From positions 1 to 64,000 of the forward strand of contig CAWBNC010000038.1 of NCBI GenBank assembly GCA_963789785.1: a DNA stretch of 64,000 nucleotides. The letters are read 5' to 3'. The position numbers and the translations under genes are program-made. This document shows positions 29,587-41,081 of the stretch, one piece after another (position 1 is the first letter of the stretch; each line of letters starts with the position of its first letter). The notes under the pieces were generated by a model that saw only the letters and a program-made list of their open reading frames with translations, did no database searches and had not been told where the DNA came from. Source of the stretch: JAEULH01 sp963789785 (GTDB lineage: Bacteria; Pseudomonadota; Alphaproteobacteria; Rhodospirillales; Defluviicoccaceae).

Positions 29587-30923
29587 TTACGCGCCGTAGG
29601 CGCGGGCGATGATCTGGATGGGATGGGCCACCGGCTGAATATCGACCGGCTCGTCCACGGCGCGGTCCATACCCTGGACGATATGGTCGCGCGCCAGCGG
29701 GCATTCGGAGACAACAAACCCGAGCTTGTTGTCGATGGCCTGGCGGACGACCGGCTTGCCGACTTTCAGGGCGATCTCGAAGTTCTCCTTCATGATGCCC
29801 CAGGAGCCGCCGTGGCCGGAGCAGCGCTCGATAACCCTGATCTCGGTCTCCGGCAAAAGCTTCAGCATTTCCGCGGCCTTCGCGCCCATGTTCTGCGCCC
29901 TCGCGTGGCAGGCAATATGGACGGTGACGCCGCCGCCCAGCGGCTTCATGCCGTCCGCCAGCCCCTCCTTGCGGGCAATGTCGACGACGTACTCGGCCGC
30001 GTCATAGGTCGCACCGCTGAGCGCCTTGATATTTTCGTCGTCCGGCTCCAGCAGTGGCCACTCGAACTTCATCATCAGGCTGCAGGACGGCACGAGCGAT
30101 ATTACGTCGTAGCCCTTGTCGATCCACGGCCGCATCTCCGCGGCGATGCGTTTGGCGTTGGCCGCGACCCGGGCGAGATCGCCATACTCGAGCTGCGGCA
30201 TGCCGCAGCAGCCGGGATAGAAGACTTCGCTTTCGACACCGTTGCGGGCGAGCACGCCCTGCGCCGCCACGCCGATATCCGGGTTGTTATAGTTGATGAA
30301 GCAGGTCGCGTAGATCACCGCCTTGCGGCCGTGGGCCGGCGCCTCGCGATTGACCGTCGGCGGCGCGGAGCGGGCGCGGGCGGCGAAGGTTTTGCCATGA
30401 TATTCGGGCAGATGGGCGTCGCGATGGACGCCGGCGACCTTCTCCAGCGGCGGGCGCGTCAGCGCATTGCCGCACTTGCTTGCCCAGTTGGCAATCGGCG
30501 CGGCGAATTTGGCGAGGTTGCCGTTGCGATCCGTTTCCGTGAGCTGCCGCTTTACGAAGCCGGGTTGCCGGCGCGGAACTCGGCGGCGCGGTAGCGCAGC
30601 ATCAGGTGGGGAAAATCGAGGTCGAACTCGTGGGGCGGCACATACGGACACTTGGTCATGAAGCACATGTCGCACAGCGTGCAGGCGTCGACCACCGGCT
30701 TGAAGCCGGCGCTGTCGACGGTGTCGAGCTCGCCGCTTTCGGACTCGTCGATCAGGTCGAAAAGGCGCGGGAAGCTGTCACACAGGTTGAAGCAACGCCG
30801 ACAGCCATGGCAGATGTCGAAGACCCGACGCAGCTCCGCGTCGATCTTCTCGCTGTCGTAGAATTCGTCGTCCCGCCACGCGATATGGTGGCGCGTCGGC
30901 GTATCAAGGCCGCCTTCCCGCAT
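29587..30923 (-). CDS. GlpC/HdrD-like Fe-S oxidoreductase subunit, frameshifted
   Basis: A 445-residue protein after correction. The N-terminus has two 4Fe-4S ferredoxin-type clusters: CHGCRRCFNLCDSFPR and CTLCDMCFMTKCPYVPP. Two CCG (cysteine-rich) domains follow: CFINYNNPDIG...YPGCCGMPQLEYGD, then HIACHARAQNMG...IERCSGHGGSWG. This is the layout of GlpC, GlcF and heterodisulfide-reductase-type electron-transfer subunits. The frame breaks near 30560-30564, where one missing base separates EFRAGNP from GFVKRQLTETDR. No catalytic flavoprotein partner sits beside it. Rubrerythrin and DUF3501 flank it, so it probably delivers electrons to, or accepts them from, that module. Confidence 0.88.
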
Positions 30924-31053
30924 CGATCGCTCCCGCTCGTCAGAGTGCAGAATGATACGGCGCGGCTGTGCTTATCCGCCGCGAGGCGGCCGATATATCG
31001 GCCCCTCGCAACCTTCTTGTCGCGTGCTCGCGCCGCCTGATCCTCAGTTCGCC

Positions 31054-31067
31054 GTGACCCCGGTCAC
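31054..31067. repeat. Palindrome downstream of rubrerythrin gene
   Basis: GTGACC-CC-GGTCAC is a perfect inverted repeat 9 bp past the rubrerythrin stop codon, in the 152-bp gap before the Fe-S gene. There is no T-tract, so it is a weak terminator at best. It may instead be an mRNA processing or stability element, or a protein site. Confidence 0.35.
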
Positions 31068-31075
31068 AGCGGAAT

Positions 31076-31496
31076 TCAGTCCATCGTGTCGAGAGCCTTC
31101 TGAAACCGGCCGGCATGCGACCGCTCGGCCTTCGCGAGCGTCTCGAACCAATCGGCGATCTCTTCGAAACCCTCATCGCGCGCGGTTCTGGCCATTCCCG
31201 GATACATGTCGGTGTATTCGTGGGTCTCGCCGGCGATTGCCGCCTTGAGATTCGATCGGCGTCCCGCCGATCGGCAGGCCCGTGGCCGGATCGCCGACCT
31301 TCTCGAGAAACTCGAGATGCCCGTGAGCGTGCCCGGTCTCACCTTCGGCAGTTGACCGGAACACAGTCGCGACGTCGTTATAGCCCTCGACATCGGCCTT
31401 TTGAGCAAAATAGAGATAGCGGCGGTTCGCCTGCAACTCGCCCGCGAACGCTTCCTTCAGATTGTCTTCTGTCTTCGACCCTTTGAGTTCAGCCAT
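31076..31496 (-). CDS. Rubrerythrin family protein, frameshifted
   Basis: A 139-residue di-iron ferritin-like protein after correction. The iron-binding helices are visible: FAGELQANRRYLYFAQKA, TAEGETGHAHGHLEFL, IAGETHEYTDMYPGMA and AKAERSHAGRF, supplying the ExxH and Glu ligands. There is no C-terminal rubredoxin domain. The frame breaks at about 31248-31256 between DPATGLPIGGTP and NLKAAIAGETHEY, where one base is extra. The start is ATG at 31496. The gene probably reduces peroxide or handles iron. A strong promoter and an Irr-box-like palindrome lie just upstream, and the irr gene is the next gene upstream. Confidence 0.88.
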
Positions 31497-31567
31497 CCTT
31501 GCTCTCCCGTAACAGCTGTTGACTTGGGAAAGAGGCTGCCGCACACGGCCGCCTACATCCCTAAAGC

Positions 31568-31595
31568 AACATAAGCTGCCGGGTCAGGGTGTCAA
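31568..31595 (-). promoter_or_regulatory. Predicted sigma-70 promoter of rubrerythrin operon
   Basis: On the minus strand there is a perfect -35 TTGACA (complement of 31590-31595), a 16-base spacer and a -10 TATGTT (complement of 31568-31573). It points at the rubrerythrin gene, whose ATG is at 31496, leaving about 65 bases of leader. The Irr-box-like palindrome lies four bases upstream of the -35 box. Confidence 0.6.
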
Positions 31596-31598
31596 TGT

Positions 31599-31619
31599 TT
31601 TTTAGAGAAACTCTAAAAA
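31599..31619. promoter_or_regulatory. Irr/ICE-box-like palindrome
   Basis: TTTAGAG-N3-CTCTAAA (31601-31617) is a perfect inverted repeat, extended by T/A pairs to 21 bp. It closely resembles the iron control element bound by Irr in alphaproteobacteria (TTTAGAA-N3-TTCTAAA), differing by one symmetric base per arm. It lies 25 bp past the irr stop and directly upstream of the -35 box of the rubrerythrin promoter. Iron-dependent control by Irr is therefore likely but not proven. Confidence 0.65.
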
Positions 31620-31643
31620 GGGTGGTAACTGACTGATTAATTA

Positions 31644-32060
31644 TCATTCGCCGGAAAGACGGACGATAACATCGACGCGGCGGATGCGGGTGCCGTCGGG
31701 TGGTGACGGCACCTCGGCAACGACCACTTCGCCAGGCGGAATGTCCTCAAGACGGCTTGAGCGCTCGTGGAAGAAGTGGTGGTGGTCGCTGATGTTCGTG
31801 TCGAAATAGGATCGGCCGGAGTCGACGACGATCTCGCGCAGCAGGCCGGCCTCAGTGAACTGATGCAACGTGTTGTAGACCGTCGCCAGCGACACCTGGA
31901 TGTCGGCCTCGGCCGCCTCTTCGTGCAAGCGTTCGGCGGTCACGTGCCGGTGAGGGGTCTCGAACAACAGCCGCGCCAACGCCAGCCTCTGCCGGGTCGG
32001 CCGAAGATCGACGCGACGCAAGCATTCGAGCGCCTGCGCGTATGGTCGTTCACTGCTCAT
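31644..32060 (-). CDS. irr: Iron response regulator Irr (Fur superfamily)
   Basis: A 138-residue winged-helix metalloregulator. Irr rather than Fur is indicated by the segment SYFDTNISDHHHFFHE with its His triplet, a known Irr signature. The DNA-binding part is LRPTRQRLALARLLFETPHRHVTAERLHEEA and LATVYNTLHQFTEAGLL. The N-terminal GCPW heme motif of Bradyrhizobium Irr is absent, as in many other Irr proteins. The start at 32060 gives MSSERPYAQALECLRRVDLR. In relatives Irr controls heme synthesis, iron uptake and iron storage in response to heme status. It lies between the nitronate monooxygenase-like gene and rubrerythrin. Confidence 0.92.
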   Translation of the reverse strand: MSSERPYAQALECLRRVDLRPTRQRLALARLLFETPHRHVTAERLHEEAAEADIQVSLATVYNTLHQFTEAGLLREIVVDSGRSYFDTNISDHHHFFHERSSRLEDIPPGEVVVAEVPSPPDGTRIRRVDVIVRLSGE

Positions 32061-32158
32061 GATGCCGAATATAAGTTGCGTTGGGCAGGGCGACAACGCG
32101 TTTTCGAGACCGGTCACCGCCGGCGCGCCTGTCACGCGGGCCCTGCGGCGTCAGGCCG

Positions 32159-33556
32159 TCAGTCGCCCGTCAGGATGCGCTCGACGAGCTGCTTGACCGA
32201 CGGAATGAAGCCGCCGGCGTAGAACGGATCCTTGCCGAACCGGTAGGCGTTATGCCCGGCGAACATCAGGTTGTTCTCGACGTTGCCGTCGTGAACGATG
32301 TTCTGCAGGGTCTTCTGTATGCAGAACGAGCGGGGGTCGGCGAGTTTGCCGGTGGTCCCGTTCTCGCCTTCCGACCAGTTGCTGAACCGGCAGGCGCTGA
32401 GGCAACCCATGCACGACTGCTGGTCGACACGAATTTCCGCGGACTTCTCCGGCGTAACGAAAATCAACGTCGCGTCGGGCGTCTTCATCGGCTCGGTGAA
32501 GCCGGCCGCGATCCAGCCGGCGACGCGCTTGCTGTCCGCCGGTGTCAGATAAACCAGTCGCCCGCGCGCGCCCATGGCCAGCCCCTCCGTGTGCTCGCCC
32601 ACCGGCTCGCGGGTATAGGCAACCTGGCGCTCGTTGCGCACCGTCAGCTCATGGATGAAGGCGTTGTTGACGGCCGACGAATAGAACCCGGTGGGGCTGA
32701 ACCGATTCAGGTAGACGTCCCCCGGCTTCAGGTTCAGCAACCGGCGCTTCCACTCCGCCGGAACCGGGCTCTCCTGCGTCACCACCGGGCGCGTCCCATA
32801 CTGAAATGCGATCGGGCCGAGGTCGGGGTTGTCGATCCAGTCTTCCCACTCGCGCAGGAACCAGACGCCTCCGGCAATGAAGATGGGCGTGTCGTTCAGC
32901 CCGCACGCGCGCATGGTCCGGCGGAGTTCAACGACGCGCTCGTACGGCGGTTCGGGCCGGGCCGGATCCTCCGAGTTGCTGAGACCGTTGTGGCCGCCGG
33001 CGAGCCACGGATCCTCATAGACCACGCCGCCGAGAAGATCGGCGTAGCGGTGGTAGGCGCGCTTCCACAGGGCGCGGAAGGCGCGCGCCGAGGAGATGAT
33101 CGGATAGTAGAAAACGTCGAACTTGGCGGCGATCTCGGACACCCGGTAGGGCATGCCAGCGCCGCACGTTACACCGTGGATCAGGCCTTTGGCGCCTTCA
33201 AGCACGCCCTGAAGGATGCGCGAGGTGGCCGCAGCTTCCCACAACACGTTCATATGGATCCGGCCGGAACCGCCGGAAGTCTCGTGGGCCATTCGCGCCT
33301 GGGCGATGCCGCCGCGGATCGCATAGCTGACAAGCTCTTCGTAGCGTTCGCGACGGGTTTTACCCTTGTAGACCTGCGGAACCGGGCGCCCAGCCTCGTC
33401 ATAGAAGTCGGCGTTGACACCGGAGAAGGTTCCGACGCATCCGGCGGCCGCGAACGAACCACTGCTCAGGCCGGTCGAAACGGATACACCCTTGCCGCCT
33501 TCGACGATCGGCAATACTTCGCGGCCCGAAATGAGCAGCGGTTGCAGCATCTTCAT
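32159..33556 (-). CDS. Nitronate monooxygenase-like flavoprotein with C-terminal cysteines
   Basis: A 465-residue TIM-barrel FMN protein of the 2-nitropropane dioxygenase/NMO superfamily. Segments typical of the barrel include GLIHGVTCGAGMPY, YPIISSARAFRALW, DTPIFIAGGVW and GPIAFQYGTRPVVTQES. It is longer than classic NMO (about 320-380 residues) because of a C-terminal part with the cysteine set CMGCLSACRFSNW and a later FCIQKTLQN, which could hold an Fe-S cluster or metal. True nitronate activity is not shown by sequence. It lies 98 bp upstream of irr on the same strand, so a link to iron or oxidative stress is possible. Confidence 0.82.
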   Translation of the reverse strand: MKMLQPLLISGREVLPIVEGGKGVSVSTGLSSGSFAAAGCVGTFSGVNADFYDEAGRPVPQVYKGKTRRERYEELVSYAIRGGIAQARMAHETSGGSGRIHMNVLWEAAATSRILQGVLEGAKGLIHGVTCGAGMPYRVSEIAAKFDVFYYPIISSARAFRALWKRAYHRYADLLGGVVYEDPWLAGGHNGLSNSEDPARPEPPYERVVELRRTMRACGLNDTPIFIAGGVWFLREWEDWIDNPDLGPIAFQYGTRPVVTQESPVPAEWKRRLLNLKPGDVYLNRFSPTGFYSSAVNNAFIHELTVRNERQVAYTREPVGEHTEGLAMGARGRLVYLTPADSKRVAGWIAAGFTEPMKTPDATLIFVTPEKSAEIRVDQQSCMGCLSACRFSNWSEGENGTTGKLADPRSFCIQKTLQNIVHDGNVENNLMFAGHNAYRFGKDPFYAGGFIPSVKQLVERILTGD

Positions 33557-33680
33557 AGCCGTACTTGTCCCAACATTGGCCCTCGAGCCAGGCGCGCGCT
33601 CACTTGCCGGAGCTGCTGCGCGCCTCCCTTACTGTAGACAATATATAGACGGTTCGGCGAAAGGCGACTCCGGCAGACTA

Positions 33681-33699
33681 CGCCGGCCTGAAGCCGGCG
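33681..33699 (-). terminator. Hairpin downstream of pnp
   Basis: A perfect 7-bp stem (CGCCGGC with GCCGGCG) and 5-base loop lies 72 bp after the pnp stop and 125 bp before the NMO-like gene start. No T-tract follows. A likely role is as the 3' end or stabiliser of pnp mRNA. An AT-rich TATATATTG element further on may belong to the NMO promoter. Confidence 0.4.
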
Positions 33700-33770
33700 C
33701 GCGCCTCCCGTGCCGGCCAAACGCTCTGCCGCGTTCGCCGTCGCCGAAACCTGTAGGCGCCGTCGCGCCG

Positions 33771-35911
<2,141 letters not shown>

Positions 35912-35949
35912 CCATCTTCCTTTCTGCCAATCGGAAAGCCTGAGCCTCA

Positions 35950-35974
35950 GCGCGCCACGCCGGTGCCGGCGCGC
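35950..35974 (-). promoter_or_regulatory. rpsO-pnp intergenic hairpin
   Basis: GCGCGCC and GGCGCGC form a 7-bp stem around an 11-base loop between the rpsO stop (35987) and the pnp start (35911). In E. coli a comparable intergenic stem is cut by RNase III, followed by PNPase autoregulation. A similar function here is inference from position. Confidence 0.5.
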
Positions 35975-35986
35975 AGTCGCCGCCCG

Positions 35987-36256
35987 CTAGCGGCGCAGGC
36001 CAAGCCGTTCGAGAAGCGCGGTGTACCGGCTCGTTTCCTTGCCTTTGAGGTAGTCGAGCAACCGGCGTCGCTGGCCAACCATCATCAGCAGGCCACGGCG
36101 CGAGTGGAAGTCCTTCTTGTGGACTTTCAGGTGCTCGGTCAGATTGCGGATCCGCTCACTCAGGATGGCGACCTGCACCTCCGGCGAGCCGGTGTCATTG
36201 TTGCCGGTCGCGTAATCGCGGATGACTTCCTGCTTCCGCTCAGCGGTAATGGACAT
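35987..36256 (-). CDS. rpsO: 30S ribosomal protein S15
   Basis: An 89-residue primary 16S rRNA-binding protein. MSITAERKQEVIRDYATGNN, DTGSPEVQVAILSERIRNLT, HKKDFHSRRGLLMMVGQRRR and LLDYLKGKETSRYTALLERL cover the whole family. Length and both ends are standard. It lies between truB (26 bp upstream) and pnp. Confidence 0.98.
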   Translation of the reverse strand: MSITAERKQEVIRDYATGNNDTGSPEVQVAILSERIRNLTEHLKVHKKDFHSRRGLLMMVGQRRRLLDYLKGKETSRYTALLERLGLRR

Positions 36257-36282
36257 AACCTGTCTCCGTCGCTTTCCCGATG

Positions 36283-37208
36283 TCAGACGTTCAGCACCCG
36301 TAGCGGGCGTATTTCACTACCTTTGATTTGCGCCAGCGCCACCGGCCGCCCCAGGACCGTTGCATAGACGACCGCGTCGCGATGCAGGCGTTGGGCATGC
36401 GAGCGGCTGGCCACGGGAAGGGTGGCAATGGCCTGGCCATGCTGAAGTCGCCGCGCCTCCGTCTGCGTCAGAGCGATGGCCGGGACGTCAGGCATGGCCG
36501 CATCCAGAGGCCGCAGATACCGTTCGAGGAGGGTCTCGACGGCCATGTCGCGTGCGGCATCGAGAGGCAGGGCCTGATCTTCGCCGAAAGGCCCGACGCG
36601 GAGCCGGCGCAATGCCGAGATATGACCGAGCGTGCCGAGCGCCGCGGCGATGTCGCGCGCAAGCGCCCGCATATAGACGCCCTTACCCGAGCGGACCCGG
36701 AAGATCGCATGATCGATGTCCGGACAATCGACAAGCGCGATCTCCTCGATGAAGGCGGGCCGCGGCTGCAGGGTCACGACTTCGTCCGCACGTGCGAGGG
36801 CATAGGCCCGACGCCCGCCGACTTTGACCGCCGAGAATTCCGGCGGCGTCTGCTCGATGGCGCCGGTAAAATCGGGCAGCACGGCAGCGATTGCGGCCGC
36901 GTCGGGACGAACGTCGCTTACGTCCGTGACGGTGCCGTCGCAGTCGTCGGTGTTGCGCTTTCACCCCAGCGGACGGTGAACACATAGGCCTTCGTTCCGT
37001 CCATGGCGTAGCCGACGGTTTTCGTCGCTTCGCCGAATGCGACCGGCAAAACCCCGGTGGCGAGCGGATCGAGCGTGCCGCCGTGGCCGGCCTTGGCCGC
37101 GCCGGTCAGGCGGCGGATGATGCCGATGACCGCGCCCGAGGTCAGCCCGGAAGGCTTGTCAATGACCAGCCAGCCATGGATCGGCCGCTTGTTGGGCCTA
37201 GCTGTCAC
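36283..37208 (-). CDS. truB: tRNA pseudouridine-55 synthase, frameshifted
   Basis: Makes pseudouridine 55 in the T-loop of tRNA. The corrected product is 308 residues. KRPIHGWLVIDKPSGLTSGA, the catalytic aspartate in KAGHGGTLDPLATGVLPVAFGEATK, QTPPEFSAVKVGGRRAYALAR and GKGVYMRALARDIA are conserved, with a C-terminal PUA-like tail. The frame breaks near 36956-36963, where one missing base separates YVFTVRWGE from NTDDCDGTVTDVSD. The start is GTG at 37208, overlapping the rbfA stop, so the two are translationally coupled. Confidence 0.93.
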
Positions 37209-37686
37209 GGGAACTGCCTTCGCTCGCATCGTCGTGCACGCGCACGCCTTCGCCACCGCAAGCGTGCTCTTCATCCAGATCGGGCGAATCATCGTGGAGA
37301 TCCGGTCGAAGATCCCTGGCCACCTCCGGCTGGCGCAGCAGCGCCTCGATGTGGTCCGCCTCGTCAAACGACGGATCGAGCAAAAAAGTGAACTGGGGCA
37401 TGGTCCTGAGCCTGACGCTGTCAGCGACGCGGCGGCGCAGGTAGCCGCGCGCGCGCATGAGCGCGTCAACCGCGGCCGCATCGCCGGCGCCGCCCAGCGG
37501 CATGATGAACGCCGTCGCATTGCGCAGGTCGGGACTGACGCGAACTTCGGTCACCGTCACCGGCGTGCCCGCCAGCCCGGGATCGCGGATCTCGCCGCGC
37601 TCGAGCAAATGCGCGAGGGCGTGACGAAGTTCTTCGCCGACCCGCAACTGTCGCTGGCTTGGGGCCTTGAGTTCCCCTCTGGACAT
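37198..37686 (-). CDS. rbfA: Ribosome-binding factor A
   Basis: A 162-residue KH-like factor needed for 30S maturation and 16S 5'-end processing, chiefly in the cold. QRQLRVGEELRHALAHLLERGEI, TVTEVRVSPDLRNATAFIMPLGG and MPQFTFLLDPSFDEADHIEALL are typical. The acidic C-terminal tail (HDDSPDLDEEHACGGEGVRV) is longer than in E. coli, as in other alphaproteobacteria. It lies between infB (37 bp upstream) and truB (11-bp overlap). Confidence 0.96.
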   Translation of the reverse strand: MSRGELKAPSQRQLRVGEELRHALAHLLERGEIRDPGLAGTPVTVTEVRVSPDLRNATAFIMPLGGAGDAAAVDALMRARGYLRRRVADSVRLRTMPQFTFLLDPSFDEADHIEALLRQPEVARDLRPDLHDDSPDLDEEHACGGEGVRVHDDASEGSSRDS

Positions 37687-37723
37687 CGTGTTCCCGTCTG
37701 TCGGATCAGCCGGCGGCCGCCGA

Positions 37724-40415
37724 TCACAGTTCTTGGGCGATCTGTTCGAGCTCGAAGCATTCGATCACATCGCCGACCCGAATATCATTGTAGTTCGCGA
37801 TTGCGATACCGCAATCGTAGCCCTCTTTGACTTCACGCACATCATCTTTAAACCGCTTGAGCTGGCCGATGTCGCCCTCGTGGATGACCACATCCTCGCG
37901 CAGCAGGCGGATCTTCGCGCCGCGCCTGACCATCCCCTCGGTGATCATGCAGCCGGCCACCTTGCCGACCTTGGTAATGTTGAACACCTCGCGGATCTGC
38001 GCGTAGCCGAGCAGATTCTCCCGCGTGATGGGCGACAGCATGCCGGACAGCATGCCCTTCAGGTCGTCGGTGAGGTTGTAGATGATCGAGTAGTAGCGGA
38101 TCTCGACGCCGTCGCGTTTCGCGCCTTCACGCGCCTGCGGATTGGCGCGGACGTTGAAGCCGATCACCAGCGCGTTCGACGCGCGCGCCAGCGCCACGTC
38201 GGATTCGTTGATCCCGCCGACGCCGGAGTGAATCACCTGGATGCCGACCTCGGCCGTGCCCAGCTTCTGCAGCGCGCCGACAATGGCCTCGGTCGAGCCA
38301 TGGACGTCGGCCTTGACGAGGACCGGCAGTGTCTTCTGCTCGCCATCGGCGATGCGACTGAAGATCTGCTCGACCGTGCCGCGATTGCTGGTCGTCCGGG
38401 CCTCGCGCAGGCGCCGCTGGCGGAATTCGGAAACCTCCCGGGCGCGGGCTTCGCTCTCGACAACCGAGACCTCGTCGCCCGCCGCCGGCGTCGCGTTGAG
38501 GCCGAGCACCTCGACCGGCGTACTCGGCCCCGCCTCGTCGAGCGACGCCCCGTTGGCGTCGTTGAGGCCGCGCACGCGGCCCCATTCGGCGCCGGCGACG
38601 AAAATATCGCCCACCCGCAGCGTCCCGCGCTGGACGAGGACGGTCGCAACCGAGCCCCGACCGCGCTCGACTTTGGTTTCGATGACGACGCCCTCCGCGG
38701 GCCGGTCGGGATTTGCCTTCAGATCGAGGACTTCCGACTGCAGCAGAATGGCCTCCTGCAGTCGGTCGAGATTCAGCGCCTGCTTGGCTGAGACCTCAAC
38801 GCTCAGCGTCTCGCCGCCCACTTCCTCGGTGACGATGCTTTGCTGGAGAAGCTCGTTACGAACTCTGGTCGTGTTGGCGTCCGGCCGGTCGATCTTGTTG
38901 ATGGCAACGATGATCGGCACATCGGCGGCCTTGGCGTGATCGATGGCTTCGATCGTCTGCGGCATAACGCCATCGTCAGCGGCTACCACCAGAACCACGA
39001 TATCCGTCACCTTGGCGCCGCGCGCGCGCATCTGGGTGAAGGCGGCATGGCCTGGCGTGTCGATGAAGGTGATCTTCTCGCCGCCGGCCAGATTGACCTG
39101 GTACGCGCCTATGTGCTGGGTGATCCCGCCCGCCTCGTGGGCGACGACATCGGTGCGGCGCAAAGCATCGAGCAGCGAGGTCTTGCCGTGGTCGACATGA
39201 CCCATGACCGTGACGACAGGAGGCCGCGGCAGCAGCGTTTCGTCCTCGTCGTCTTCTCCCTTCAGACCGATTTCCACGTCAGCGTCGCTCACCCGCTTCA
39301 CCTTGTGACCGAAATCGCTCGCGATGAGCTCCGCCGTGTCGGCGTCAACGACGTGATTGATGGTTGCCATAATGCCCATCTTCATCAGCGCCTTGATGAC
39401 CCCGACACTCCGCTCGGCCATGCGGTTGGCTAGCTCCTGGACCGTGATGCTCTCGGGAACAACCACTTCGCGAACGATTTTCTGCGGCTCCGCACCGCGT
39501 TGCGCCAGCTGCTTGGCGCGCTCCTTCTCGCGGGCCCGGCGGACGGAGGCGAGGCTCCGCACGCGCTCGCTGTTGCCCTCGTCGAGGGCGTCGACGATCG
39601 TCAACTTGCCGGAGCGGCGACTGGCCTCGTCGCGCCGGGCGACCGGGGCCGGCTTGCGCGCATCGGCCCGCAGGGGTCGCTTGGCGCGGCCGCGACGATC
39701 CCCGTCGTCCTCGCTGTCGCCTCCCGGCTTCGCTTTGCCGTCGGACTTCGTCTCAGCCTGCGTCACCTTGGGCCTTGCACTCGGCGCAAGAGCCGCCGGC
39801 GCGGCTTGCGCGACGGAAGCCGCTTCCCCGGCCTGCGATGCCGCCGCGGGCGCCTCCGTAGCCGCTGCCTCGCCCGCTTCCCCCGCGCTTTCGCCGGCTG
39901 GTGCGCCTTCTTCGGCCGCAGCCTCCGACGCGGCCGGCTCCGCCGGCGCCGCCGCCTCTGCTGTCTCGACGTCTTCCTCGGCCGCCGCCTCAACGCCCGC
40001 CCGCAAGGCGGCGTCCGCGGCCGCGGCTGTTTCGGCCCGCGCCTCCGCCGCCCGCCTGCGCTTCGATCGTAGCGCGTTCGTCCTCGGCCCGAATAGCGTC
40101 CTGCAGCGCCCGTGCGCGTGCGGCCTTCTCCTGATTGGTCAGACCGGCGGCGACACCTTCGCGCGGCGTTCCGGCGGCCCCTGGCGCGCCTTGCGGTTCG
40201 CCGCCGGCAGCGCCACGACGAACCTCGGCAACGCGGCCGTGCCCGTCGGATGCAAAGGTCCGCTTCTTGCGGACCTCGACCGTCACCATTTTCGAGCGGC
40301 CGTGCGAGAAGCTCTGCCGCACCTGCCCGCCTTCGACGGTTTTCTTCAGTTCGAGCCTGCTCGGCTTTGCCGACTGGGCTCTGTCTTCCGCCTTGCTTTC
40401 GTCGATATCCGTCAT
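37724..40415 (-). CDS. infB: Translation initiation factor IF-2, frameshifted
   Basis: GTPase that places initiator tRNA on the 30S subunit; 896 residues after correction. It begins MTDIDESKAEDRAQSAKPSR with the alphaproteobacterial IF2 N-terminus (RLELKKTVEGGQVRQSFSHG), followed by a long Ala/Glu/Pro-rich linker. The GTPase domain has G1 VTVMGHVDHGKTSLLDAL, G3 DTPGHAAF and G4 NKID. The C-terminus is GYDCGIAIANYNDIRVGDVI. The frame breaks at about 40055-40056 in the N-terminal linker, where one extra base interrupts DERATIEAQA and RRAAEARAE. It overlaps the RNA-binding protein gene by 4 bp (ATGA). Confidence 0.95.
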
Positions 40416-41075
40416 CTCTTTACTTGGCTGCCCAAAGTTCTCCCCGAGTCGCGGCCGTTCTGCGCTGCAAGACGCGACCCGCGAAATCCTCCAAGCCGCT
40501 GCGCCTCGCGCACCAGACTTTTCGCCAACGCGCCCGCGGCGACGGCGCCATGAACGACGCGATCGCGTCCGCAGGCGCCTCCCAGTTCGGCTGCGGAGAG
40601 CACGTCGACAACCGCGACCGACCCGCCCACTGCGCGCATCTTGCCGCGCTGATCGCCGGAGCCGTCGACCGCGGCGAGCAGCACCGCCGCCTCACCCCGC
40701 TCCAGCCATTGGCGCGTCTGCGCGTATCCGAACACGGCCTGCTTCGCACGGCGCGCCAAGCCGATCAGCTCCTGACAGCGACGCACCAGCAGGCGTTCGA
40801 CATCGTCGGCGAGTGTCCCGGGTACGGCGACGTTGGCGCGCGCGGCCCGAGCGAACACCTTCTTGGCGCACGCCCTGTCTACCATATCCCTGTCGGCGCT
40901 CAACCAAAAACCCCGTCCCGGCAGACGTCCGGCGATATCCGGCGTCACAACGCCCGTCGGCGAAATGACGAAGCGGACGAGGCTTTGGGACGGCTTGAAC
41001 GGTCGCGCTTAGCAGGCACCGCCGGTGAGGACCGCGATCGTCAAGACAAGGCTCCTGCGGTGCCTCGCGCGCCAT
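40412..41075 (-). CDS. YlxR (DUF448) plus L7Ae-like RNA-binding protein, frameshifted
   Basis: A 220-residue protein after correction, with an N-terminal YlxR domain (HRRCLLSATVQAVP then SLVRFVISPTGVVTPDIAGRLPGRGFWL) and a C-terminal L7Ae/ribosomal-L30-like domain (LIGLARRAKQAVFGYAQT...GEAAVLLAAVDGSGDQ). This fused form is usual in alphaproteobacteria. The frame breaks in the AAA at 40985-40987 (one extra base). The start ATG at 41075 is 7 bp past nusA. It lies between nusA and infB, consistent with a role in transcription-translation machinery, though the exact function is not established. Confidence 0.9.
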
Positions 41076-41081
41076 GGGCGT

